Below, piece after piece: positions 17,586 to 26,776 of a DNA stretch of 64,000 nucleotides. A program made the translations under genes and the position numbers. Position 1 is the stretch's first letter, and each line of letters starts with the position of its first letter. The stretch covers positions 372,001-436,000 of the forward strand of contig NZ_JARVHQ010000002.1 of assembly GCF_040459645.1 (NCBI RefSeq), given 5' to 3'. Under the pieces are notes generated by a model. That model did not search any database and was not told where the DNA came from. It was given only the letters and a program-made list of their open reading frames with translations. The stretch comes from Bacillus cereus group sp. RP43. GTDB taxonomy: Bacteria > Bacillota > Bacilli > Bacillales > Bacillaceae_G.

Positions 17586-19130
17586 ATGGTTCAAATAAAA
17601 GTAACGCCCGAAGAATTAGAGCAAGTTGCAAAACGGGCTAATGATACAAAACATGCGCTAGAATCCATACATAATAATTTATGCAATCAGATTGATTACA
17701 TGTGTTTCCAATGGACTGGTGTATCGAATCAAAACTTCGTTCAAATGTTCAACGACGCAAGACCATCTGCGTTCACAGCTATTAATGCACTTGTACATGT
17801 TGAAGAAGAATTAAAGAGAATTGCTGAGAAATTCCGCGTTACGGATAATCAAGATGTAACGACTCAAAAAGAAACTACATCTAGTAAAGCACCTGAAAAA
17901 TCTTTCCTAGGAAAAGTTTGGGATGGTATAGTAGATGGTGCGGGAGATGCTGTTGGAGATACAATTGACGGTATAAAGGCATTAGGTGACTGGGAAACTT
18001 GGAAAGGCATGGGCTACACTGTCACCCATTTAGATGAAGCTTTGCCAGCTATGTGGAATGCCTTATCAGATTCTTTTAATAAAGATGTGATAAATGGAGA
18101 TGCAGAAACCCGTGCAAGATGGGGATCGTATGCATTAACACAAATTGGATTAGGTCTTCTTGGAGATAAAGGGGTCAGTAAAGCTACAAAACTAGCGCAA
18201 GGTGCTAAATTCTCTCAAGGTATCTCAAAAGCTGGACAATTATTTAATAAAGGTGATAATTTGGCTTTCGCAGGTAGTAGTAGTGGTATCAACTCAGCAT
18301 TTGACAGTGCTATATTTAGACAAGCTAAGGAGGAACTATCAACCTATCAGTTTGCTAAAGGTGATAGGTCCAAACCTGTCACAAGTGTAGGTGAAGCACA
18401 AGTAAAACGTTATTTAGAGAATACTGGCGGAACAGTGGCTGAGGTCCAACCAAAATATACACGGAACCAAATCGAACATCTAACTGAAAATAACTTTAAT
18501 AATCAAATAGATTCTGTTTTGCGAGATGTAGATATGCCACGTGAAAAGTTTGATGAGTTAAAAACAAAGATGTATCATGAACTTAGTCCAGAAGAAGTGG
18601 TGACCATGAAACAGATTAGAGACAGTGTTCCAGCACCAACTTCTACTACCATGATGCAAAAGGCGATTCCATTAGAAGATATTAAACATTATTTAACCAA
18701 TCCGAATTGGAATATGGTTCGTGGATGCGTTGCGAAGTTTGAAGATGTGGCAGACATTCAATCATCACGTGATTTATATCATTCGTTACGATTGGATTAT
18801 CATAAAACTAAATTTACTACAGAAAGTGACTTTGGTGTTATTCGCTTTAAATCAAATGACGTGGAAAATCTATATATACCGTATGGCGAAAACTTTGGTG
18901 ACGCAGTTAACAAAAAACCTAGTGAATATCTTAATCATCCTCAAACAGGAAATGGATTTATTATGGCAGAAAACGGAAAAGTCATCCCCGAATATGAGTC
19001 AACGTACGGAAAAGGCTTGCAACCAAATCACGGGGATGAGATCTATGAAATAGTACGTGGTAAAGAACGATTAGTGGGAGTATATGATGGACGTAATGAA
19101 AAATTCGTTCCAGCTACTGCTAAAAATTAA
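17586..19130 (+). CDS. WXG-type polymorphic toxin
   Basis: 514 aa, start behind GGGAGG. Residues 1-85 form a WXG100/ESX helical hairpin with W43-T-G45, the targeting module for the type VII (Yuk/ESX) secretion system. A Gly-rich linker region (about 110-200, DGIVDGAGDAVGDTIDGIKA) is common between such heads and toxin tails. The C-terminal about 150 residues (GNGFIMAENGKVIPEYESTY, GDEIYEIVRGKERLVGVYDG) should be the toxin; I cannot name its activity. The next gene is its likely immunity protein. A decayed copy of the toxin tail with immunity follows at 19844. Confidence 0.75.
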   Translation: MVQIKVTPEELEQVAKRANDTKHALESIHNNLCNQIDYMCFQWTGVSNQNFVQMFNDARPSAFTAINALVHVEEELKRIAEKFRVTDNQDVTTQKETTSSKAPEKSFLGKVWDGIVDGAGDAVGDTIDGIKALGDWETWKGMGYTVTHLDEALPAMWNALSDSFNKDVINGDAETRARWGSYALTQIGLGLLGDKGVSKATKLAQGAKFSQGISKAGQLFNKGDNLAFAGSSSGINSAFDSAIFRQAKEELSTYQFAKGDRSKPVTSVGEAQVKRYLENTGGTVAEVQPKYTRNQIEHLTENNFNNQIDSVLRDVDMPREKFDELKTKMYHELSPEEVVTMKQIRDSVPAPTSTTMMQKAIPLEDIKHYLTNPNWNMVRGCVAKFEDVADIQSSRDLYHSLRLDYHKTKFTTESDFGVIRFKSNDVENLYIPYGENFGDAVNKKPSEYLNHPQTGNGFIMAENGKVIPEYESTYGKGLQPNHGDEIYEIVRGKERLVGVYDGRNEKFVPATAKN

Positions 19131-19148
19131 AGAGAGGAAATCAAAAAG

Positions 19149-19556
19149 ATGAGACAAAATAAGTACGCAATTTATGCTGAAAAAGAATATAAAATAGTGA
19201 AAATTGATAATCACCTAGAGCTAATTTCTACAGATGAACAAGATTTAAAAAATGGTTTTGTACCATATGACCGAGACCCAAATCTTTTTATTAAGGTAGT
19301 TGAAAAAAAAGATTTAGAAACAGCCTATAATGTTACTCCTTTTGCTGTATATAAAGGAATTGAGTTTGTATTAATAGGTTTAAACGAAGAAAAAAGAACT
19401 GTGGATATATATGGAATTGATCCAAAAGTGGCTCGTCAGCTAGGGATGTCTACAGCTGGTCGTGGTGAATTTTCAAAAACTGTACCACTAGATGATATTG
19501 AGTTAATTGAAAAAGTAGAACCTATCTGGGGATTTACACTAGATAAGGACAATTAA
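19149..19556 (+). CDS. Probable immunity protein for the WXG toxin
   Basis: 135 aa, 18 bases after the toxin stop, behind GAGAGGA, so co-transcribed. Acidic, cytoplasmic, no signal peptide (MRQNKYAIYAEKEYKIVKID; PWGFTL-like end IWGFTLDKDN). No named family. The role follows from position and from the fact that it was duplicated together with the toxin tail. Confidence 0.65.
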   Translation: MRQNKYAIYAEKEYKIVKIDNHLELISTDEQDLKNGFVPYDRDPNLFIKVVEKKDLETAYNVTPFAVYKGIEFVLIGLNEEKRTVDIYGIDPKVARQLGMSTAGRGEFSKTVPLDDIELIEKVEPIWGFTLDKDN

Positions 19557-19566
19557 TTACAACAAA

Positions 19567-19606
19567 TAAAAGCAGAACCTTATGAGCACAAAGGCTCTGC
19601 TTTTTA
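19567..19606 (+). terminator. Terminator of the toxin-immunity operon
   Basis: AAAAGCAGA-CCTT arms pair with AAGG-TCTGCTTTT across a short loop (one bulge), then TTTT. Confidence 0.75.
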
Positions 19607-19610
19607 ATTC

Positions 19611-19850
19611 TCACCGCACATAGACATAGGCTTTATTCATAGTTACATAGTATGCTTCGCCTTTGCTATTGTGCACTTTGTATTGTGGGGAACCATCCAT
19701 ACTCACTTTCGTACCAATAGCAAATCCTAAGCCAATATCTACAGTACCAGCAACATCTTTATCCTGCCAAAAAGGAAAAGCATAGAAACGTAATTCGTCA
19801 ACTTTAGATACAACAAGTTTTCCAACAATATAGGCAGGGATTGCAACCAA
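19611..19850 (-). pseudogene. Amidase cell-wall-binding domain fragment
   Basis: 79 codons matching the Amidase02_C type C-terminal domain of Bacillus phage/spore N-acetylmuramoyl-L-alanine amidases (VGKLVVSKVDELRFYAFPFW, KDVAGTVDIGLGFAIG, YKVHNSKGEAYYVTMNKAYV). The catalytic part is gone: at 19844 the DNA switches to a copy of the toxin tail. Confidence 0.65.
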
Positions 19851-19953
19851 ATGACGGGGATGAGATCTATGAAATAGTACGTGGTAAAGAACGATTAGTG
19901 GAAGTATATAATGGACGTAATGAAAATTCGTTCCAGCTACTGCTAAAAATTAA
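19844..19953 (+). pseudogene. Duplicated toxin C-terminal tail
   Basis: Near-identical to 19020-19130 (GDEIYEIVRGKERL), with a one-base loss near the end. It is joined directly to the amidase fragment. Confidence 0.8.
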
Positions 19954-19971
19954 AGAGAAGAAATCAAAAAG

Positions 19972-20288
19972 ATGAGACAAAATAAGTACGCAATTTATGC
20001 TGAAAAAGAATATAAAATAGTACAAATAGATAACCGCCTACAACTAATTTCTACAGATGAACAAGATTTTAAAAATGGTTTTGTACCATATGACCGAGGC
20101 CCAAATCTTTTTATTAAGGTAGTTGAAAAAACGATTTGGAAACAGCCTATAATGTTAATCCTTTTGCTGTATATAAACGAATCGAGTTTGTATTAATAGG
20201 ATTAAACGAAGAAAGAAGAACTGCAGATATATATGGCATTGATCCAAAAGTGGCTCGTGAGCTAGGGATGTCTAGCATACAAAAATAA
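19972..20288 (+). pseudogene. Duplicated immunity gene, frameshifted
   Basis: Copy of 19149-19556 (MRQNKYAIYAEKEYKIVQID), broken by a loss in an A-run near 20130 and cut off after ARELGMS. Confidence 0.8.
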
Positions 20289-20337
20289 TATTCCAGTTGA
20301 GCTATTAGAATTTTATAAGCCTTGCTAAAGGAAATAA

Positions 20338-20475
20338 GACATTTTGATTATTGACTTAAATGCTGAACGAGAAAAAAGAAAACGCCCCTTCATTAAACAA
20401 AAAAATGAAAAAGTACCTATTGTTGAAAAAATCTATAAAGTTGATGGTGAATTGAAGTTTTTGTTTATAAATTAA
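20338..20475 (+). pseudogene. Further immunity-like gene tail
   Basis: An open stretch ILIIDLNAEREKRKRPFIKQ then VEKIYKVDGELKFLFIN and stop, with no start. By position it is another orphan piece of the toxin-immunity array. Confidence 0.4.
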
Positions 20476-20491
20476 TTCTAGTTAAAACAAA

Positions 20492-20527
20492 AAGGGATGT
20501 CCTAGTACCATATTTAGGACATCCCTT
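20492..20527. terminator. Bidirectional hairpin
   Basis: AAGGGATGTCCTA and its exact complement, 10-base loop, A-rich left and T-rich right; serves the array on one side and the NTF2-like gene on the other. Confidence 0.8.
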
Positions 20528-20614
20528 CATTTTATTCTTCTTATACATAATTTATCTAAATTTCTAGAACCTATACAACTCCAACATTAAACAATAATCC
20601 AATATATTTTCTAC

Positions 20615-21139
20615 CTAAAACATAGTATTATCATTAGCTGTCTCACTTGGAATCTCTTGAATTACATCCCAGTGCTCGACAACCTTTCCATCTTTTACAC
20701 GAAATATATCCACTATAGCAACTCCCTTATCTTGGGTATTAGTACGAGAATGTACATGAAGAGCAACTGTATCTCCTTCAGCTACTACACGTTTTATCTC
20801 TGCAGAGGAATTAGGATTTTTAACAAAGTCCTCCTTAAAGAAATCCATGAAGGCTTTTCGTCCATCATCAACAAAAGGATTATGTTGCTTATAATCTTCG
20901 CTTACATATTTAGGGATAATATCGATATTATGTTTGTTAAAAACTTCATTATAGAAATCAACTACCATCTTTTTATTCTTTTCATTTTCTGTGGCTTCTT
21001 TTGATACTGAGGCAACATTCTCACTCTTTATTGAGTTAGCTTTGTTATTACCGGTGGAAGCTTGAAATATCAAAGTCGACACAATTCCTAAAATAAACAC
21101 AGAAATAATTATTACTATTAAATTTTTCTCTAATTTCAT
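20615..21139 (-). CDS. Membrane-anchored SnoaL/NTF2-like protein
   Basis: 174 aa. An N-terminal membrane segment (NLIVIIISVFILGIVSTLIF) or uncleaved signal anchors an extracytoplasmic NTF2-like barrel of the SnoaL kind (VVDFYNEVFNKHNIDIIPKY, YVSEDYKQHNPFVDDG, IVDIFRVKDGKVVEHWDVIQ). SnoaL-like domains bind small hydrophobic molecules or catalyse simple isomerisations; no specific reaction can be read. It is the last gene on the strand of the ArsR/DsbA/MBL cluster but has a 150-base gap, so may be separate. Confidence 0.7.
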   Translation of the reverse strand: MKLEKNLIVIIISVFILGIVSTLIFQASTGNNKANSIKSENVASVSKEATENEKNKKMVVDFYNEVFNKHNIDIIPKYVSEDYKQHNPFVDDGRKAFMDFFKEDFVKNPNSSAEIKRVVAEGDTVALHVHSRTNTQDKGVAIVDIFRVKDGKVVEHWDVIQEIPSETANDNTMF

Positions 21140-21291
21140 ATATATCTACCTCTTCTAATCATATAAATTATCTTCCATAACACGCTTGAGAAGTAGAAAC
21201 CTTCCCAAAAATGTAATGTAAGGGTAATGTCAGGAAAATTCTTTTATCCTAAAACTACTCCTTATACAAGATATGTTAGAAACGATTAACT

Positions 21292-21684
21292 CTAACTCAA
21301 TACCTCATTAACAGTTGCACTGTCCACAATTTGAATAAACTTCTTAACCTTATCGTTCTCATCAAACTCATAAAGATGACAAAAATCTGCTATAAATGTT
21401 TTCCCTGTTGCCTTATATGTCCCACTGTATTTTCCATAAACGATAACAGTATTATTATTAAATGCATAAATTTCATCTTTTGCACTATAGTTATCCCATT
21501 CCGTTCCAAGACGTTCATGTACGTTTTTCACTACTTCATCTGGCCCTATATAAGTACCTGCATATGGAAATCCAGCAGCTTCTGTCCAAGATACATTTTC
21601 ACTTAAATACGCTTTGAAAGCATCTAATTTCCCTTCGCCTGTTAACACATACGTTTCATGTAATAGTTTTTGATATTTATTCAT
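21292..21684 (-). CDS. NTF2/SnoaL-like small enzyme
   Basis: 130 aa, cytoplasmic, single NTF2-like fold (MNKYQKLLHETYVLTGEGKL, SWTEAAGFPYAGTYIGPDEV, VIVYGKYSGTYKATGKTF, DFCHLYEFDENDKVKKFIQI). Only 4 bases after the MBL-fold gene, so in one operon. Reaction unknown; likely handles a small organic substrate or stress product together with the hydrolase. Confidence 0.75.
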   Translation of the reverse strand: MNKYQKLLHETYVLTGEGKLDAFKAYLSENVSWTEAAGFPYAGTYIGPDEVVKNVHERLGTEWDNYSAKDEIYAFNNNTVIVYGKYSGTYKATGKTFIADFCHLYEFDENDKVKKFIQIVDSATVNEVLS

Positions 21685-21688
21685 ATCA

Positions 21689-22510
21689 TTACCCCCAAGG
21701 CATTTCTTTTGTTACAACTTTTGCACTTAATTCTAATACCCCTTTATTTGCATAGTCTGGATATGCTGCTTCAAGTTTCGCTACAAAATCTTTTGAAGTT
21801 TTACTTTCTTCAGAAGCTTGAATTGCAGTTCTTAGATAATCCATTGTCGCAGTAAGTGCTTGATTATTTAAGGATTTTTCGATTGATCCATGGCTCGGTA
21901 CAATTATGTCGGCATTTAATACTTGTAATACTTTCAAGTTTTCAATCCATGCCTCCATAGCCGCTTTTGAGCTAGTATCCGCTAAGAATACATGTATTTC
22001 GTTAAATACATCAATACCACCAATTAATAATTTTAGCTCTTTATTAAATAAGCTAGTTCTGTAATGGTCTAAGCCTACTAGTTCAAATGTTAACCCCTGA
22101 AAATCAATCGTTTTTTCTTTAAATACTTGGGGTAATACCACATTGCTTGGTGCGTTTTCTCCAAGTACGTTTTTCCAAACTTTTAATTTTCCTAAGACAG
22201 AATGAACAATATGTTCAACTGTAGACTCTGTAGCATACGCTATGGCTTCTGGGTAAGCAGCTTTAATACTCTCTAATCCAAAGTAGTAGTCTGGATCTCC
22301 ATGAATAATAAAAATTTTATCTAGAGATAAGTCGTTTTTTTTCAGATACTCAACAATTTCTTTTGAATCAGATTGAGTAAATTTTGAGCTTATTAAAAAT
22401 GCATGTCCCGCTTTCTCAACTAAGGTTGCAGTGACCATAAAACTTTTTTCGTCTGAACTAAACACCGTCAATTTCACATCTTTTTGATTTGTATCGATTG
22501 TTTTAAACAT
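21689..22510 (-). CDS. MBL-fold hydrolase with altered metal motif
   Basis: 273 aa metallo-beta-lactamase fold. The usual H-x-H-x-D-H is replaced by IIHGDPDYYFGL, so part of one metal site is missing, but later ligands remain (IVPSHGSIE, LIGGIDVFNE). Related Bacillus proteins are annotated simply as MBL-fold hydrolases. It heads a pair with the NTF2-like gene and follows dsbA and arsR on the same strand. AGGAG lies about 10 bases before the ATG. Confidence 0.75.
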   Translation of the reverse strand: MFKTIDTNQKDVKLTVFSSDEKSFMVTATLVEKAGHAFLISSKFTQSDSKEIVEYLKKNDLSLDKIFIIHGDPDYYFGLESIKAAYPEAIAYATESTVEHIVHSVLGKLKVWKNVLGENAPSNVVLPQVFKEKTIDFQGLTFELVGLDHYRTSLFNKELKLLIGGIDVFNEIHVFLADTSSKAAMEAWIENLKVLQVLNADIIVPSHGSIEKSLNNQALTATMDYLRTAIQASEESKTSKDFVAKLEAAYPDYANKGVLELSAKVVTKEMPWG

Positions 22511-22569
22511 AGAATGTTATTCTCCTTTTGTTAAAGTTATTAAATAGTTAACATACTTTTATCTTGTTC

Positions 22570-22680
22570 CGCCAGAAGCTCCCTCTTCAATTTACCTGAA
22601 AGTGTGATAGCACCAGCAAATAGGCGAGAGATGAATGTCCGTTGGCTTAAACTAACATGTTTGCTACTATAGTCTATAGA
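22570..22680. mobile_element. Degenerate IS605-type end fragments
   Basis: GAAGCTCCCTCTTCAA resembles the right end seen at 52351, and TAGGCGAGAGATGAAT resembles the left-end motif at 25442 and 52096. Strongly eroded. The remaining intergenic DNA (22511-22804) shows nothing else. Confidence 0.4.
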
Positions 22681-22804
22681 AAAATTAAAATTGGACTCTT
22701 TTTAAAAATAAGTTGAAACTACGACTGTTATAAAAAGGTTTAAGTCCATCCACTTCTAGCCTTTTTTAAAACGTTAAATGCTATATACTTTAACTTAAAA
22801 TTTT

Positions 22805-23425
22805 TTAATATAAATTTTTAAAACGTGCTTCGATTTTATCTGGCGTCATTACCCCGCCTCCAATAGGGATAATTTGATTATCCCTCTGTAAAAGCAATGA
22901 AGGATAACTATTAACACCAAGCTGTCGAACTTTATTGAAATCGTTTTGGACATCTATTATTGTTTCTTGAGCGTTTAAACGTTCTAGTACTTGTTCAGGG
23001 TCTAAACCATGCTCAATTGCAATCTTACGATATGTTTCAGGGTCACTCAGACTTTGTCCCTCATAATAAAACGCTTTTTGCATAGCCGAAGTGAATTCTA
23101 ATAAACGGTCTGGCGCTAATGAGCGTAAAGCTGAAAAACCAATTGCAGCATCTTTCGAATTCATTTTAAAAGTCCCTTCTTCCACCAATTTTTGATATGA
23201 AGGACCAAATTCTGCACCTGTAAGTTGATTAATTCTTTTATTTCCCTCTTCTATATATGAGAAGTTTTTCATTGGTAAATTATCTAAAAATAACCCTCCA
23301 CATATAACCGTTAACGGCACTTCAGTGTTTTTTTTGTAAAATCCTTTAATACTTTCTGAAAAGCCATAGCACCATCCACAATAAGCGTCCCATACGTAAA
23401 TAAGGTTATCTTGTTTCGTCTCCAT
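22805..23425 (-). CDS. DsbA/FrnE-like thioredoxin-fold oxidoreductase
   Basis: 206 aa cytoplasmic protein with the active site C16-G-W-C19 (VWDAYCGWCYGFSES), a helical insert and the cis-Pro loop (GVNSYPSLLL). This is the DsbA-like family that includes FrnE and ArsR-linked oxidoreductases; it makes or breaks disulfides or moves electr(on)s to small molecules. Clear AGGAG ribosome binding site. It lies between the ArsR gene and the MBL/NTF2 genes, so a redox or electrophile-stress role is likely. Confidence 0.82.
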   Translation of the reverse strand: METKQDNLIYVWDAYCGWCYGFSESIKGFYKKNTEVPLTVICGGLFLDNLPMKNFSYIEEGNKRINQLTGAEFGPSYQKLVEEGTFKMNSKDAAIGFSALRSLAPDRLLEFTSAMQKAFYYEGQSLSDPETYRKIAIEHGLDPEQVLERLNAQETIIDVQNDFNKVRQLGVNSYPSLLLQRDNQIIPIGGGVMTPDKIEARFKNLY

Positions 23426-23760
23426 TTAAATCTCCTACCTTTATTTTTATTAACCAGTCCAGCTATCACTTAAAATTCTCAGCTAACTTTTTGGTTTATA
23501 TAAGTACATCTTTTTTATATCTTGTTTTTTTATGAGCTACCTTACTATATTTCCCCAAAACTAACCCTTTCAAAAAAATCAACTAAGATTTTTAACAAAA
23601 GATAACGCTACACATTATTGCCCCAAAGCAGAAAATACTATAGTTTGGAATATGCATTACCTTTAATCTTTTAGTGACTTTCTAGACTGAGCGACAATGT
23701 GTGGGCCACCTTCCTTAAATAAATATACTAACCGTATTTTTACATAAAGCAGAATTAATT

Positions 23761-23803
23761 GTAACAACTTTAGTTACAACCTTTATGTAACTATAATAGT
23801 TAC
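23761..23803. promoter_or_regulatory. Two operator-like palindromes (GTAAC..GTTAC)
   Basis: 23761-23777 (GTAAC-N7-GTTAC) and 23787-23803 (GTAACTAT-A-ATAGTTAC, a perfect palindrome) start 26 bp apart. Size and form fit ArsR-family operators; the arsR gene is adjacent. Binding is inferred. Confidence 0.6.
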
Positions 23804-23988
23804 AACTAAAACAGAAGTCAATTCTTTTTTTAGAATTTAATAACATAAACATAATTATAAGCCCTATCGTAAATAAATAAGTAGACCTTATCTCATTACA
23901 CTCCTTTCAGATGTACAAAAATTCTATGAGCAATATTTTCTTATTTGCACAGTAATCCTCACAAAAATAAAATTACTATATATAAATA

Positions 23989-24026
23989 TAAAAAAGCCCC
24001 CTGCTTTATAACAGGAAACTTTTTTG
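23989..24026 (-). terminator. arsR terminator
   Basis: CCTG-loop-CAGG core extended by AAAAAG/CTTTTTT arms with a bulge, just after the arsR stop. Confidence 0.5.
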
Positions 24027-24038
24027 CATATTATTAAC

Positions 24039-24332
24039 CTACAGACCCAAAATCCCTACAATCTGACGAGCTTTAGCATTATCAATATAATAATGCACCT
24101 CTAATCCTCTTCTTTCTGTACGGAGTACGGTTTTTCTCAATTTTGATAAATGCTGTGAAACAGTGGATTGAGGGAGTCTTAATATTTCCGTTAACTGTGT
24201 AACATTGCATTTTTTATGATGCATTAATTCATTTACAATTTGTAATCGTACTGGATGCGCCATAACCTTTAATAAATCTACGTTCTCTTCCGAAATTTCT
24301 TTTACATTTCGATCATTTTTTAATGCTATCAT
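24039..24332 (-). CDS. ArsR-family repressor
   Basis: 97 aa from ATG at 24332, which has GGGGA 8 bases upstream (the frame extends 17 codons further without such a site). Winged helix-turn-helix: DLLKVMAHPVRLQIVNELMH, recognition helix LRLPQSTVSQHLSKL and wing RTERRGLEVHYYIDN. No metal-binding Cys cluster is seen (one Cys only, KKCNVTQL), so it may sense redox state or an organic ligand. Predicted to bind the palindromes at 23761-23803 and control the dsbA/MBL/NTF2 genes. Confidence 0.85.
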   Translation of the reverse strand: MIALKNDRNVKEISEENVDLLKVMAHPVRLQIVNELMHHKKCNVTQLTEILRLPQSTVSQHLSKLRKTVLRTERRGLEVHYYIDNAKARQIVGILGL

Positions 24333-24605
24333 TTCACAGTCCCCTTTATTATTTATTTCTATTTTCCTATTATCCTTATACATAAGTACTTATAGATGAA
24401 TACCTTTTATCCTGTTGAGAAAATATATTTCTTATCTGCTTTATAGTTTAAGGAGTTCTTTTAAGTCTAATTCTATTGCATTCATACTAAATAACATTCC
24501 CACTAATAAATAACATGTTATATAACTATATAAAAACTCTACCAAGTTACTAAAGGAATCTCCTTTCCCCTATCGAATTATTGTAAAGGGAAAGGAGATG
24601 AATGT

Positions 24606-24872
24606 ATGGAAATTCTAGGATTAGATACTCGCGCATTAGCGACTTTAGGTGCACTTGAATACACAAATCGTCGTAATAAATTAGTCGAAGACTCAGACAA
24701 TAACATATACGAGTGTAAAGAAATGAAAGAAATACTACAATCACTTCCTAAAGAGAAGCAGATTGAGATTCTTGAAAATCAAGCTTATTTTGAAGCAGTG
24801 GCAAAGATGATTGAACAAAACAATTTAATTCTTTTAGAACAGATGAAAGCTCTACAACTAATCCAGAAATAA
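24606..24872 (+). CDS. Conserved small helical protein, 88 aa, unknown
   Basis: Strong AAAGGAGATGA before the ATG. Helical, acidic, with LQSLPKEKQIEILENQAYFE and an aliphatic C-terminus LILLEQMKALQLIQK. No domain recognised. Followed by its own terminator. Confidence 0.6.
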   Translation: MEILGLDTRALATLGALEYTNRRNKLVEDSDNNIYECKEMKEILQSLPKEKQIEILENQAYFEAVAKMIEQNNLILLEQMKALQLIQK

Positions 24873-24937
24873 TAAACTTATGATTGATTAATCTTACATA
24901 CGCTCCCATAAATTATCTATCTTTATCTAGCATACTA

Positions 24938-24961
24938 GCCTCTGTTTTTACAGAGGCTTTT
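24938..24961 (+). terminator. Terminator
   Basis: GCCTCTG-TTTTTA-CAGAGGC then TTTTG. Confidence 0.8.
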
Positions 24962-24981
24962 GTTATACTCTTTTTCATCTC

Positions 24982-25157
24982 TTAAATTTGAAGGGTTTCT
25001 TTTACATGTATAAATAAATTTTCTAATAAGCCTGGTGTAGATTCTAATCCCTCCTTCTCACTCTCTTCTGTTACAGCACTTACAAACTCCCACATTACTT
25101 GTGGCCTAATGGTTCTACAAATCGTTTTTCACGCATTTCAAATGTTTTTATCTTCAT
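24982..25157 (-). pseudogene. Frameshifted small gene
   Basis: MKIKTFEMREKRFVEPLGHK then, one frame over, VMWEFVSAVTEESEKEGLES, LLENLFIHVKETLQI. A single indel near 25095 joins the two parts into about 58 residues. Family not recognised. Confidence 0.5.
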
Positions 25158-25394
25158 TTTGAACACCGCCCTTATTTAATACTTTTCTTTCCTGCTAATG
25201 GTAATACCCGCGTTATTATCGCTTGTCAGTAGATTACAATATTATGTATAATGAAAATATCATTTTTCCAACAAATGTTAATAAATAGATACTATAAGTA
25301 CATACAAAACGTATCATCAGCAATCGATATATTAACAGATTTATTCAATGTACACTCAGATACATACATGGGAATCAAAACTATGGAATTTTAT

Positions 25395-26776
25395 CATTTT
25401 AGCCAAGAAGACTCCTTCCTCAAGGAACGCGAAGTTAGTAGGCGGGAGATGAATTGGCTTCGGACAAGGGATGGCAGGAAGCCATCTTAATTGTTCGACA
25501 TACATAAACTGTTACTTCACTATCTATCGAATGTACGTTTGTTGTATAATAGAAACATACCGAAATGGAGGTGAAATGAAAGATGATTAATAAAGCATAT
25601 AAATTTCGTATCTATCCAAATAAAGCACAAGCAACCCTAATCAATAAAACGATTGGCTGTTCTCGTTTTGTATTCAATCATTTCCTATCTCTATGGGATA
25701 ATGCATACAAAGAAACAGGGAAAGGTTTGACATATGGTACATGCTCTGCCAAACTCCCTGCCATGAAGAAAGAGTTTGTTTGGCTAAAAGAAGTGGATAG
25801 TATCGCGATTCAGTCGTCTGTTCGCAACCTTGCGGATGCTTATACACGCCTTTTCAAAAAACAAAATAATGCCCCGCGTTTCAAATCTAAGAAAAACAAC
25901 GTACAATCTTATACCACAAAACAAACAAATGAAAACATTGCCATTGTAGGAAACAAAATAAAATTGCCAAAACTAGGTCTTGTTCGATTTGCCAAAAGTC
26001 GTGAAGTAAAAGGACGTATTTTAAATGCTACAGTTAGACGAAACCCTTCTGGCAGATACTTTGTGTCATTGTTAGTTGAAATAGAAGTGCAAGAACTTCC
26101 GAAAACAAACTCTTACATTGGAATGGATGTGGGACTAAAAGATTTCGCCATTTTGTCAGATGGAACAACCTATAAAAATCCGAAGTTTTTTCGATCATTA
26201 GAAGAGAAGTTGGCAAAAGCACAGCGTGTTCTTTCTAGAAGAATGAAAGGATCTTCTCGCTGGAATAAACAACGAGTAAAAGTAGCTAGAATTCATGAAT
26301 ACATGACGAATGCTAGAAAAGATTACTTGGACAAAATCTCGACTGAAATCATCAAAAACCACGATGTTATCGGTATAGAGGATTTGCAAGTATCAAATAT
26401 GTTAAAGAATCATAAGTTAGCAAAAGCAATTAGTGAGGTATCATGGTCTCAGTTTCGAACTATGTTGGAATACAAAGCAAAATGGTACGGCAAACAAGTC
26501 ATTGTTGTATCGAAAACATTTGCTTCAAGCCAATTATGTTCTTGTTGTGGATATCAAAACAAAGACGTTAAAAATCTAAACCTACGTAAATGGAACTGCC
26601 CTTCTTGTCTTACACACCATGATAGGGATATTAACGCAAGTATCAATCTAAAGAATGAAGCGATAAGGCTTCTAACCGCAAGGACTGTGGAGATAGCCTA
26701 ATAAATTAGAGTTCGATAGAACTCTTTACTTAGGAATCCCCCTCTTCTAAACGAAGTGAAAGTGGGGGTAGTTCAA
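25395..26776 (+). mobile_element. IS200/IS605-family element with tnpB only, copy 1
   Basis: 1382 bp from CATTTTAGCC to GTAGTTCAA. The ends are fixed by the in-frame rejoining of the host gene and by comparison with copy 2. No target duplication. Left flank TTTTAT, shared by all three copies, is the probable target/TAM side. No tnpA, so transposition needs a TnpA in trans. Confidence 0.9.
25583..26701 (+). CDS. tnpB: TnpB RNA-guided nuclease
   Basis: 372 aa, start behind GGAGGTGA. N-terminal helix-turn-helix ([20 protein letters not shown]), RuvC active-site Asp ([13 protein letters not shown]), Glu ([12 protein letters not shown]), zinc knuckle ([13 protein letters not shown]) and final Asp ([12 protein letters not shown]) are all intact. 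TnpB proteins, ancestors of Cas12, cut DNA next to a short TAM using a guide RNA from the element right end, which favours retention of the element after excision. Nearly identical to copy 2. Confidence 0.93.
   Translation: MINKAYKFRIYPNKAQATLINKTIGCSRFVFNHFLSLWDNAYKETGKGLTYGTCSAKLPAMKKEFVWLKEVDSIAIQSSVRNLADAYTRLFKKQNNAPRFKSKKNNVQSYTTKQTNENIAIVGNKIKLPKLGLVRFAKSREVKGRILNATVRRNPSGRYFVSLLVEIEVQELPKTNSYIGMDVGLKDFAILSDGTTYKNPKFFRSLEEKLAKAQRVLSRRMKGSSRWNKQRVKVARIHEYMTNARKDYLDKISTEIIKNHDVIGIEDLQVSNMLKNHKLAKAISEVSWSQFRTMLEYKAKWYGKQVIVVSKTFASSQLCSCCGYQNKDVKNLNLRKWNCPSCLTHHDRDINASINLKNEAIRLLTARTVEIA

Larger units (their letters stand above)
23426..24038. other. Long leader with paired operators
   Basis: 600 bases without a supported gene between dsbA and arsR. 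Contains two 17-bp palindromes (below), the arsR terminator and an AT-rich leader upstream of dsbA. Confidence 0.5.

Noticed and set aside
23640..23720. 21-codon minus-strand ORF in the dsbA leader
   Set aside because: No ribosome binding site and no sign of coding composition.
25251..25490. 79-aa open frame
   Set aside because: It runs from a real gene start into the left end of the tnpB element; only 25251-25394 is host coding sequence.
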